Assembly: GCA_016707485.1 (NCBI GenBank)
Contig: JADJHN010000001.1
Coordinates: 186,001-250,000, forward strand
DNA from: Lysobacterales bacterium
GTDB taxonomy: Bacteria > Pseudomonadota > Gammaproteobacteria > Xanthomonadales > Rhodanobacteraceae
DNA length: 64,000 nt
Direction of reading: 5' to 3'
Part shown: piece after piece, positions 57,238 through 64,000 of the stretch
How positions within the stretch are numbered: the first letter of the stretch is position 1
Layout: the number at the start of each line of letters is the position of its first letter
Translations under genes and position numbers: made by a program
Notes under the pieces: model-generated
The model's database searches: none
What the model saw: the letters and a program-made list of their open reading frames with translations, nothing else
Told to the model about the DNA's origin: nothing

Positions 57238-57735
57238 TCAATCGAACTCGTCACCGGGATCGCCGATGTCGGCGCGCGTGAGGGCGCTTACTGTGGCGGC
57301 ATCGAAGCCACGGCGCAAGAGAAACGCTGCACGCCGCCCCCTTTCCTTGTTGTCAGCCACCGGCTTGCGCCCATAATGGCGTTGCAACTGGTGCCGGGCC
57401 AGATCGCGCCAGTCGCAATCCAGTGCGCCAATCGCCGCGTTGATTTCGGCATCACTGATGCCGTGCGATTTCAGTTCGGCAAAAATTCGCCGGGGACCAT
57501 AGCCATTGGCGGCACGTGAACGCGCCAGCAGCTCGGCGAAGCGTTCATCACTCTGGTATGCCTGCTTCTTCAGCGCATCGATTGCGGTGGCGGATTCATC
57601 GCGGCTGAATCCGCTGCGATCGAGCTTGGTTTTCAGTTCCCGGGCGGATTGCTCGCGCCTGACCAGCAGGCCCAAGGCCTTGTTGTAGGCGTTGGGCTTT
57701 TCCTTTGCGGGTTTGGTTGGCTTGCCGTCGCTCAA
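57238..57735 (-). CDS. recX: Regulatory protein RecX
   Basis: 165-aa modulator that inhibits RecA filament extension and coprotease activity. It is made of three-helix repeats: NKALGLLVRREQSARELKTKL, SDERFAELLARSRAANGYGPRR and DWRDLARHQLQRHYGRK. Length and repeat pattern are those of RecX. Start ATG 57735. The gene follows recA after 116 bp, the classical recA-recX order. Confidence 0.93.
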   Translation of the reverse strand: MSDGKPTKPAKEKPNAYNKALGLLVRREQSARELKTKLDRSGFSRDESATAIDALKKQAYQSDERFAELLARSRAANGYGPRRIFAELKSHGISDAEINAAIGALDCDWRDLARHQLQRHYGRKPVADNKERGRRAAFLLRRGFDAATVSALTRADIGDPGDEFD

Positions 57736-57851
57736 GACAAATATCTTTTTGTTCAGATGCTTGCTGGATATTCTTGAGAAACTTCATCCGCAGAGTGCGA
57801 CCGAGCGGCGTCAGCGGCCAAGGCTGCGAACAGCGCGATCGCCCGCCACCA

Positions 57852-58883
57852 TCAAGCTTCTTCGACCTCGACTGCCGGCAACGGCGAATTGCCGCCCTTG
57901 ACCAGCAGCTTCTCGCGCAGCGCGGCATCGATCTCGTTGGCCATCTCGGCATGCTCCTTGAGGAACAGGCGCACGTTGTCCTTGCCCTGGCCAATGCGAT
58001 CGCCCTTGTAGCTGTACCAGGCACCGGATTTCTCGATCAAATTGTGCAACACGCCCAACTCGATCAGTTCGCCTTCGCGGGAAGTGCCCTCGCCGTAGAG
58101 GATCTCAAATTCGGCCTGGCGGAACGGCGGCGCGACCTTGTTCTTGACCACCTTGACCCGGGTTTCCGAGCCGATCACCTCGTCGCCGCGCTTGACCGCG
58201 CCAATGCGGCGGATATCGAGGCGCACCGAGGCGTAGAACTTCAGCGCATTGCCGCCAGTGGTGGTCTCCGGACTGCCGAACATGACGCCGATCTTCATGC
58301 GGATCTGGTTGATGAAGATGACCAGACATCCGGATTTCTTGATGTTTGCGGTCAGCTTGCGCAGGGCCTGACTCATCAGCCGTGCTTGCAGGCCGACATG
58401 GGTGTCGCCCATCTCGCCTTCGATCTCGGCCTTCGGCGTCAGCGCGGCGACCGAGTCGACCACCACCACGTCGACGGCGTTCGAGCGCACCAGCATGTCG
58501 GCGATTTCCAGCGCCTGTTCGCCGGTATCCGGTTGCGACACCAGCAGGTTGTCGACATCGACGCCGAGTTTTTCGGCATAGGAGGGATCCAGAGCATGTT
58601 CGGCATCGACGAACGCCGCCGTGCCACCGGCTTTCTGGCAGGCCGCAATCACCTGCAAGGTCAGCGTGGTCTTGCCGGAGGATTCCGGGCCGTAGATCTC
58701 GACCACGCGACCGGTCGGCAAGCCGCCGATGCCGAGCGCGATGTCCAGGCCGAGCGAGCCGGTGGAAATCGTCGGAATCGCCTCGTTGACGCGATCGCCC
58801 ATGCGCATGACCGCACCTTTGCCGAATTGTTTCTCGATCTGGCTCAACGCGGAGGAGAGCGCCTTGCGCTTGTTGTCGTCCAT
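57852..58883 (-). CDS. recA: Recombinase RecA
   Basis: 343-aa DNA strand-exchange ATPase and SOS coprotease. The Walker A motif is GPESSGKTTLTL near residue 67, Walker B VVVVDSVAAL near residue 140; the L2 loop region reads GGNALKFYASVRLDIRR. Length matches E. coli RecA (353), with a shorter C-terminal tail ending PAVEVEEA. Start ATG 58883 (MDDNKRKALSSAL). An inverted repeat TCTCAG-AGG-CTGAGA (58930-58944) lies 47 bp upstream and could be a regulatory site, but it is not the E. coli LexA box. The upstream gene is pncC, and no lexA is adjacent. Confidence 0.97.
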   Translation of the reverse strand: MDDNKRKALSSALSQIEKQFGKGAVMRMGDRVNEAIPTISTGSLGLDIALGIGGLPTGRVVEIYGPESSGKTTLTLQVIAACQKAGGTAAFVDAEHALDPSYAEKLGVDVDNLLVSQPDTGEQALEIADMLVRSNAVDVVVVDSVAALTPKAEIEGEMGDTHVGLQARLMSQALRKLTANIKKSGCLVIFINQIRMKIGVMFGSPETTTGGNALKFYASVRLDIRRIGAVKRGDEVIGSETRVKVVKNKVAPPFRQAEFEILYGEGTSREGELIELGVLHNLIEKSGAWYSYKGDRIGQGKDNVRLFLKEHAEMANEIDAALREKLLVKGGNSPLPAVEVEEA

Positions 58884-58929
58884 CGGGTTTCCTTGGGCTG
58901 TAGATTGAATGGAGCGTGCCGATTGCGCA

Positions 58930-58944
58930 TCTCAGAGGCTGAGA
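58930..58944. promoter_or_regulatory. Inverted repeat upstream of recA
   Basis: TCTCAG-AGG-CTGAGA has perfect 6-bp arms. It lies in the recA leader, 47 bp before the ATG. A Xanthomonad LexA site differs from the E. coli box, so a damage-response role is possible but not shown by sequence. Confidence 0.3.
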
Positions 58945-59006
58945 CATCGCGGTTTCGGCTTTGATTATTTCACAGCAGGCTTTTCGCGGAAGAGTGGAAC
59001 GCCGCG

Positions 59007-59516
59007 TCAGCTTGTAAGAATTCGCCGCACGCCTTCCAGTGCCGCGTGCACGGTCTGGCGGCGCACGGCTTCGCGGTCGCCATCGAAATGGAACTGCTCT
59101 GAGCGGGCGTAGCCACCGCGCCGCTTCCAGCCAATCCAGACGGTGCCAACGGGTTTGCCGGGCGTATCACCACCCGGTCCGGCAATTCCGGTTACCGCCA
59201 CCGCCACGCCCGCACCATAGCGGGCCAGGGCACCGGAAACCATTTCAACCACGGTTTCCTGACTGACCGCACCCGTGCGTTCCAGCGTATGCGGCTGCAC
59301 GCCAAGCAGGGCTTCCTTGGCTTCGTAGCTGTAGGCGACAACGCCGCATTCGAACCAGGTCGAGCTACCCGGAATATCGGTCAGCACCTTGGAGATCCAG
59401 CCGCCGGTGCAGGATTCGGCGCAGACAATGGTCTGGCCGTGGGTGATCAGCAATTCGGCAATCGTGTTGCCAAGCGCAAACAGGTGCGCGTCATCAATGG
59501 TCCGCAGGCTGGACAC
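59007..59516 (-). CDS. pncC: Nicotinamide-nucleotide amidase (CinA C-terminal family)
   Basis: 169-aa enzyme that hydrolyses NMN to nicotinate mononucleotide and ammonia in the pyridine nucleotide salvage cycle. The conserved motifs are VCAESCTGGWISKVLTDIPGSS (in two parts: nucleophile Ser region) and AVAVTGIAGPGG, with GKPVGTVWIGW near the end. It is the short, single-domain form, as next to recA in many gammaproteobacteria. The open frame extends upstream to 59741 without family sequence. GTG 59516 is chosen because GGAG lies about 8 nt upstream and homology starts right after it. Confidence 0.88.
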   Translation of the reverse strand: MSSLRTIDDAHLFALGNTIAELLITHGQTIVCAESCTGGWISKVLTDIPGSSTWFECGVVAYSYEAKEALLGVQPHTLERTGAVSQETVVEMVSGALARYGAGVAVAVTGIAGPGGDTPGKPVGTVWIGWKRRGGYARSEQFHFDGDREAVRRQTVHAALEGVRRILTS

Positions 59517-59877
59517 GACCGTTCTCCACAACGTGAGCTGGGGGACGGTAGCCGATCGCGTCCGGGGCGTCGAGCAGCAGCGCTGATTCAAGTGATTCCG
59601 ATCCGCCAGCTGAACCGCCACGTGTCCACAGCTGAACGCGGGTTTGCAATTGCGGGAAGCACTCGCCATAGTCGATCGACAACACACGGGCCGCGCGACA
59701 CGGGCCAAATGGCCATGTTTCGAGGCATCAGAATTGTCCACGAGGCGGAATGCCTCGCTGGCAGCGGATTACCCCGGGGCATCGCGAGGCACGGTGTCTG
59801 CTCGACGGAAGCGATGGTGCGGAATCGGTTGATCCCTGTTCCAGCGTGGAATCCAGGCATGGCGGGAGGCCATCGAG
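59517..59877. other. Divergent pncC/sensor-kinase intergenic region
   Basis: No gene is visible in these 361 bp. A promoter candidate for the kinase operon is listed separately. CGCTGATTCAAGTG (59581-59594) resembles the gene-end repeat with one inserted base. A small hairpin GAGGC-GGAAT-GCCTC occurs near 59740. Confidence 0.45.
59644..59672 (+). promoter_or_regulatory. Candidate promoter for the sensor-kinase operon
   Basis: TTGCAA (59644-59649), 17-bp spacer, CATAGT (59667-59672). Each hexamer matches four of six sigma-70 consensus positions. It would give a leader of about 200 nt. Confidence 0.3.
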
Positions 59878-61935
59878 ATGAACGGCACGCAGGACCAGCA
59901 GCAAGGCATCGGTTTCCGGCGCTATGCAGCGGTAGTTGCCTTGTTCGTCATCGGCCTGGGCCTGCTGGTGCTGCTGGGCTGGACGATCGGCAAGCCCGGG
60001 ACGGGCACGGATTTCGTGGCGATGAATCCGATGACCGCGACGCTGCTCATCCTCCTCGGGGCGAGCCTGTTGACGAGTCTGCAACCCGGATCACCAAGGC
60101 GCGCGCGGCAGTCACGCGCGCTTGCCGCCCTCGTCGTCCTCATCGCCGCCAGCAAACTCGTTGGCGTGCTGGTCGGTTGGCAAGCCGGTCTGGATACCTG
60201 GATGTTCGCCGCGCAACTGGCGGACGGCGCCGGCGGCCACGCGAACCGCATGGCACCCAATTCCGCATTTGCCTTGCTGTTTCTCGGGCTCTCCCTGTTT
60301 TTCATTGACGCAACGATCCTTGAAGACCAGCGTCCCGGCGAATACCTCGCGGCGGCGGCGAGTCTCATTGCCCTGCTGGCGCTGTTCGGCTATGCCTACG
60401 GGGTCGGTTCGATGGCTGCGATCGGCGACTACATACCCATGGCCTGGCACTCGGCCGCGGCCTTTCTGCTGCTCGCATCCGCGGTATTGAGCGCACGGCC
60501 GCAAGCCGGCTGGATGCAGGTGCTGACAGGGACAGGCACAGGCGGTGCCATGGCGCGCTTGATGCTCCCCGGCCTGATCCTCCTGGTCACGGTTCTCGGC
60601 TGGCTGCGTTTCGAGGGCGAAAAGCGCGGACTCTTCGTGTCGGGCGTCGGCGTGGCGTACTTCACCCTGACCATCATGGTCTTCGGCAGCATCCTGACCT
60701 TGCGCGCGGCCCGGGTGCTCAATCGCACGGCAGCCCGGCAACTGGCCTCGGAGCAGGCGCGCGCGCGGGCATTTGACGATCTGAAAAGGAGCGATGCACG
60801 CGCACGTTCCATCGTCGATACCGCCTACGATGCCTTCATCTCCATCGATTCCGCAGGATTGATCATTGACTGGAACCATGCCGCGGAACGGATGTTTGGC
60901 TGGACGCGAAGCGAAACTATCGGGAAAAGGGTTTCCGACCTCATTGTTCCGCCGGGGCAACGAGCGGCCCATGAACAAGGTGTGCGCCGTTGCGCAGACC
61001 TTGATGAACCACGCAGTGATTTTCTCGATCGCCGCGTGGAGCTGACCGCACTGCGCCGCGACGGCGGGGAATTTCCGATCCAGATGACGATCTGGCCGCT
61101 TGGCAACGTTTCCTCGCGCACCTACAACGCCTTCATCGCCGACATCTCCGATCGCGTGCAGTCGGAGAAGAACATCCGCCTCCTGCACGCCGAGCTTGTT
61201 GCCAACTCCCTGCAACTGGAGCAGAGCAACCAGGAGCTTGAAGCTTTCAGCTACAGCATCTCCCACGACCTGCGCGCACCGCTGCGCCACATCGACGGCT
61301 ATGCCCGCATGCTGCATGAGGATGCGGCGGATACGCTGACAGGCGAGCCGCGGCGCTATCTCGACGAAATCAGCGAATCCGCGCGGCGTATGGGAGCACT
61401 CATCGACGACCTGCTGGACTTTTCAAGACTGGGACGAAAACCCCTGCAACGAAGCGAAGTAGACGTGCGCGCAATGATCCGCGAAGTACTGGGAAAGTTC
61501 GAGGAAACGGGCGCTTCACGGGTGCACCTCGGAGACCTGCCTGATGCTCAGGCTGATCCCGTCCTGCTGAGGCAGGTCTGGGTGAACCTGATTTCCAATG
61601 CGCTGAAGTACAGCTCGCCCCGCGGCCCGGCTGCCCGCATCGAGATTTCCGGCAAGCGCATGGGCGCGGCCGTCCACTACCGGATCCACGACAACGGAGT
61701 AGGCTTCGACATGCGCTACGCCGACAAACTGTTTGGCGTGTTCCAGCGCCTGCATGCCGACGAAGAGTTCGAAGGCACCGGCGTCGGCCTTGCCATTGTC
61801 AAACGCATTCTCGGTCGACATGGCGGTACGATTACTGCCGAAGCCGAAGTGGGTGTCGGTGCAACGTTCAGGTTCGCATTACCCGATGTGAAGACAATAG
61901 CTCCGACGACATCCAGGGAGGAAACCCCGCCATGA
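59878..61935 (+). CDS. Membrane sensor histidine kinase with PAS domain
   Basis: 685-aa sensor kinase. The first 280 residues contain about eight transmembrane segments with short loops, not a typical periplasmic sensor domain. A PAS domain (about 305-425, with IVDTAYDAFISIDSAGLI and GKRVSDLIVPPGQR) is followed by a dimerisation/phosphotransfer helix with His463 in SYSISHDLRAPLRHIDG and an HATPase domain (NLISNALKYSSP, DNGVGFDMRY, GTGVGLAIVKRI). This HisKA/HATPase type resembles phytochrome-associated kinases. The signal is unknown. Start ATG 59878 has GGGAGG 8-9 nt upstream. The stop overlaps the next gene's start as ATGA, so it forms an operon with the following response regulator. Confidence 0.9.
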   Translation: MNGTQDQQQGIGFRRYAAVVALFVIGLGLLVLLGWTIGKPGTGTDFVAMNPMTATLLILLGASLLTSLQPGSPRRARQSRALAALVVLIAASKLVGVLVGWQAGLDTWMFAAQLADGAGGHANRMAPNSAFALLFLGLSLFFIDATILEDQRPGEYLAAAASLIALLALFGYAYGVGSMAAIGDYIPMAWHSAAAFLLLASAVLSARPQAGWMQVLTGTGTGGAMARLMLPGLILLVTVLGWLRFEGEKRGLFVSGVGVAYFTLTIMVFGSILTLRAARVLNRTAARQLASEQARARAFDDLKRSDARARSIVDTAYDAFISIDSAGLIIDWNHAAERMFGWTRSETIGKRVSDLIVPPGQRAAHEQGVRRCADLDEPRSDFLDRRVELTALRRDGGEFPIQMTIWPLGNVSSRTYNAFIADISDRVQSEKNIRLLHAELVANSLQLEQSNQELEAFSYSISHDLRAPLRHIDGYARMLHEDAADTLTGEPRRYLDEISESARRMGALIDDLLDFSRLGRKPLQRSEVDVRAMIREVLGKFEETGASRVHLGDLPDAQADPVLLRQVWVNLISNALKYSSPRGPAARIEISGKRMGAAVHYRIHDNGVGFDMRYADKLFGVFQRLHADEEFEGTGVGLAIVKRILGRHGGTITAEAEVGVGATFRFALPDVKTIAPTTSREETPP

Positions 61936-62369
61936 ATTACCAGCATGTCGAAATCCTGCTTGTCGAGGACTCCAAGGCAGACGCGGAAATGACCCTGCGC
62001 ACGCTCAAGCGCCGCGGCATTGCCAACAACGTGGAGTGGGTGCGTGATGGCGTTCAGGCGATCGATTACCTTTTTTGCACCGGATCGTTCGCGCAACGCC
62101 GCAATGGCCAGCCGAAACTGGTCCTGCTGGACCTGAAGATGCCCAGGCTCGATGGCCTGGAAGTCCTCAAGCAGATGAAGTCGCGTCCGGAGACGCGCAA
62201 GATTCCCGTCGTCATGATGACCTCGTCACGAGAAGAAGGTGACCTCGTCAGCAGTTACGAGCTCGGCGTCAACAGCTTCATCGTCAAGCCGGTGGAGTTC
62301 GATGCCTTTGCCGAGACCGTGGCCCAGGTCGGCATGTACTGGATGATCGCCAACCAGGCTCCCGGCTGA
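61932..62369 (+). CDS. Stand-alone response regulator (Rcp1-like receiver)
   Basis: 145-aa single receiver domain without output domain. The acidic pocket is Glu12-Asp13, the phospho-acceptor Asp67 in LVLLDLKMPRLDG, Thr97 in VVMMTSSRE and Lys119 in SFIVKPVEF. The insert around DYLFCTGSFAQRRNG is typical of Rcp1-type regulators that pair with phytochrome-like kinases. It overlaps the upstream kinase gene by 4 bp, which makes it the likely first phosphate acceptor of that kinase. The next gene, also starting with a receiver, follows after 7 bp. Confidence 0.9.
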   Translation: MNYQHVEILLVEDSKADAEMTLRTLKRRGIANNVEWVRDGVQAIDYLFCTGSFAQRRNGQPKLVLLDLKMPRLDGLEVLKQMKSRPETRKIPVVMMTSSREEGDLVSSYELGVNSFIVKPVEFDAFAETVAQVGMYWMIANQAPG

Positions 62370-62376
62370 CCGGGCC

Positions 62377-64000
62377 ATGGACGTCACCGTGACCATGTTG
62401 AGAATCCTGCTGGTGGAAGATTCCCAGGCCGACGCAGAGCTGGTGCTGCGCCAGTTGCGCGAGTTGCCACGTGCTTTCGAACACCTGCGGGTGGCCAGCG
62501 AATCCGGCCTGCGCACCGCCCTTGCCGATTTTCGGCCCGATGTCATCCTCAGCGATTTCCGCATGCCGGGATTCAGTGGCCAGCAGGCGCTGGAGATGGT
62601 CATGACCCTCGCCCCCGCCGTGCCTTTCCTGTTTGTCTCCGGCACCATCGGCGAAGAGTTGGCGATCGACACCCTGCAGAAAGGCGCAGTGGATTATGTA
62701 CTGAAGGACAATCTCCGGCGCCTGCCGAACGCCATCGAGCGCGCCCTGGACATTGCCCACTCGCGGCACGAACGCGAGCAGATCGAGCAGGCCTTGCGCG
62801 ACAGCGAAGAGCGCTTTCGCACCATTGTCGAAAGCAGCAATGACTGGATCTGGGAATGCGACCTGGATACCCGCGTCACTTATTCCAACAGCGCGGTGCA
62901 AGGCATTCTTGGCTATACACCCCGGGAACTCTCGACGATGTCGGGCAAGGACCTCCTGCTCGCCGAGGATCGCGGCGAAGTCGTCGAGAAGCTGAAGCTG
63001 CTGGCCGAAGCCGGCCAGGGCTGGCAAGGCTGGCACATGCGCTGGCAACATCGCGATGGCAGCGTGCACGTGCTCGAAAGCACCGGGTCTCCGCGCTTCG
63101 ACAAGCACGGCAGGATCATCGGCTTCCGTGGAATTGCCCATGACATCACCGAACGCCTCAACCAGGAAGCACAGATCCGGCACCTGGCGCGCATCCATTC
63201 GGTACTCGGGGCACTCGGCAATGCCATCCTGCGTGCGGGATCACGCAGCCAGTTGTTGCAGCAGATTTGCGAAGTCGCCGTCGACAAGGGTGGCTTCATC
63301 GCCGCCTGCATCAGTGAGCTGGCTGTTGACGGCCGGATCCTGGCGCTGACCCACAGCTTTGGCGATTTGCGTCTGGCCGAGTTTGTCGCGAGCCTCGGTC
63401 CGATGGCTACGGACGATCCGGCCGGGGCCGCAGGACGACCCGCCTTGCGTGCCCTGCAGGAACAGAAGGAAATCATCATCCGCAACTATGCCGATGATCC
63501 GCAGGTTTCGACCAGGCGCCGTGCCGACATGGCGCGGATTGGCGTCGGCTCGCAAATTTCCCTGCCGATCGGCAACCCGGCTTGGGCGGTCATGGGGCTG
63601 TACGCCCATGAGCCACAGAATTTCGACGACGAAGAACTCGAACTGCTGCAGCACCTGACCGGTGAAATCGACTACGCCATCGAGTTCATGGCCAAGAGCG
63701 AACGCCTCGAGTACCTCGCCTACCATAATCCGGTCAGTGGCCTGTACAACCGGGTCGCCTTCCTCGCCAAACTGCAGGAATCGATGCAGGGTCGTCGATT
63801 CAGTGTCGCAGTTGTGGATATCTCCGATTTCTCGGCGATCAACGAATCGCGTGGACGAGCCTTCGGCGACCTGATCCTGCACCGGGTCGGACAGCGCTTG
63901 CGTGAACTTTTCAGCGTCGACACGCTGCTGGCGCATCCGGAAGCAGACAGCTTTGCCCTCGCTTATCCGAGTCTTGGCGATGTCGACGCCGATTACAGCC
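62377..64000 (+). CDS. REC-PAS-GAF-GGDEF signalling protein, truncated by the window edge
   Basis: The first 541 codons are visible. A receiver domain (about 7-125) has phospho-acceptor Asp60 in VILSDFRMPGFSG and Lys110 in VDYVLKDNL. A PAS domain follows (about 140-265, SNDWIWECDLDTRVTYSNS in part) with a PAC-like end (RIIGFRGIAHDITERL), then a GAF domain (about 280-435) and the start of a GGDEF domain (YLAYHNPVSGLYNRVAFL). At the position of the GGDEF motif the sequence reads EADSF, near residue 522, so this domain is probably inactive as a cyclase. An EAL domain may follow beyond 64000. It starts 7 bp after the Rcp1-like gene, so the three genes form one operon. ATG 62377 or ATG 62395 could be used. 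Confidence 0.85.
   Translation, partial: MDVTVTMLRILLVEDSQADAELVLRQLRELPRAFEHLRVASESGLRTALADFRPDVILSDFRMPGFSGQQALEMVMTLAPAVPFLFVSGTIGEELAIDTLQKGAVDYVLKDNLRRLPNAIERALDIAHSRHEREQIEQALRDSEERFRTIVESSNDWIWECDLDTRVTYSNSAVQGILGYTPRELSTMSGKDLLLAEDRGEVVEKLKLLAEAGQGWQGWHMRWQHRDGSVHVLESTGSPRFDKHGRIIGFRGIAHDITERLNQEAQIRHLARIHSVLGALGNAILRAGSRSQLLQQICEVAVDKGGFIAACISELAVDGRILALTHSFGDLRLAEFVASLGPMATDDPAGAAGRPALRALQEQKEIIIRNYADDPQVSTRRRADMARIGVGSQISLPIGNPAWAVMGLYAHEPQNFDDEELELLQHLTGEIDYAIEFMAKSERLEYLAYHNPVSGLYNRVAFLAKLQESMQGRRFSVAVVDISDFSAINESRGRAFGDLILHRVGQRLRELFSVDTLLAHPEADSFALAYPSLGDVDADYS

Noticed and set aside
58884..59006. E. coli-type LexA box upstream of recA
   Set aside because: No CTG-N10-CAG pattern of the right kind; only a short inverted repeat is present, listed with low confidence.
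59581..59594. Fourth copy of the gene-end repeat (CGCTGATTCAAGTG)
   Set aside because: It has an inserted base, lacks the GGGCAA part and is not at a gene end; possibly a decayed copy, but too weak to count.

Overview
The window is GC-rich, densely packed chromosomal DNA with a largely conserved housekeeping core. Gene content and order point to a gammaproteobacterium of the order Xanthomonadales (Lysobacterales), probably a relative of Xanthomonas/Lysobacter rather than Xanthomonas itself. The arguments are the chain recA-recX-alaS-csrA-tRNA-Ser, the chain hrcA-grpE-dnaK-dnaJ-dapB-carA-carB-greA-rpfE-recJ-prfB-lysS-rpfG, and GGGATTC-type short repeats of the kind I associate with this order. 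The assignment is by recognition of proteins and synteny from memory; no database search was run.

Layout. 1-6.4 kb: flavoprotein, rluF, a DUF1615 lipoprotein, a YehS-like DUF1456 protein, an M20-type hydrolase with two altered metal-ligand positions, and a periplasmic histidine phosphatase. 6.6-15.7 kb: TonB-dependent receptor, TauE/SafE exporter, tandem PepSY protein, DUF1345 membrane protein, PQQ-type sugar dehydrogenase, YjdM, L-lactate dehydrogenase, a methyltransferase and an orphan small protein. 15.7-22.3 kb: a large fused acyl-CoA mutase (IcmF type) whose reading frame is broken once in a run of five G, and a GAF-GGDEF-EAL protein. 22.5-38 kb: a block syntenic with the Xanthomonas rpf (DSF quorum-sensing) cluster: acnB (rpfA), acnA, a lipoprotein, fadD (rpfB), a PilZ protein, rpfG, lysS, prfB (with programmed frameshift), recJ and rpfE. 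The DSF synthase rpfF and sensor rpfC, expected between fadD and rpfG, are absent; a PilZ gene and a 19-bp interspersed repeat occupy the site. 38-46.6 kb: greA, carB, a small secreted protein, carA, an inserted pair (2OG-Fe(II) oxygenase and secreted serine protease) and dapB. 46.6-53.5 kb: the heat-shock cluster dnaJ-dnaK-grpE-hrcA with two good sigma-32-like promoters, and divergent recN. 53.5-59.5 kb: a repeat-rich intergenic segment, tRNA-Ser(GCU), csrA, alaS, recX, recA, pncC. 59.9-64 kb: a sensor kinase, an Rcp1-like receiver and the start of a REC-PAS-GAF-GGDEF protein, cut by the window edge.

How it fits together. The block links central carbon flux (two aconitases, acyl-CoA ligase, acyl-CoA mutase, lactate dehydrogenase), translation (lysS, prfB, alaS, tRNA-Ser), proteostasis, recombination/repair (recA, recX, recN, recJ) and several cyclic-di-GMP modules (GGDEF-EAL, RpfG HD-GYP, PilZ, the terminal GGDEF protein). 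The main points for a second look are the rpf cluster without its signal synthase and sensor, the repeat families (gene-end 19-mer, GGGATTC linkers inside icmF, inverted copy of the tRNA-Ser 3' end), and the broken icmF frame.
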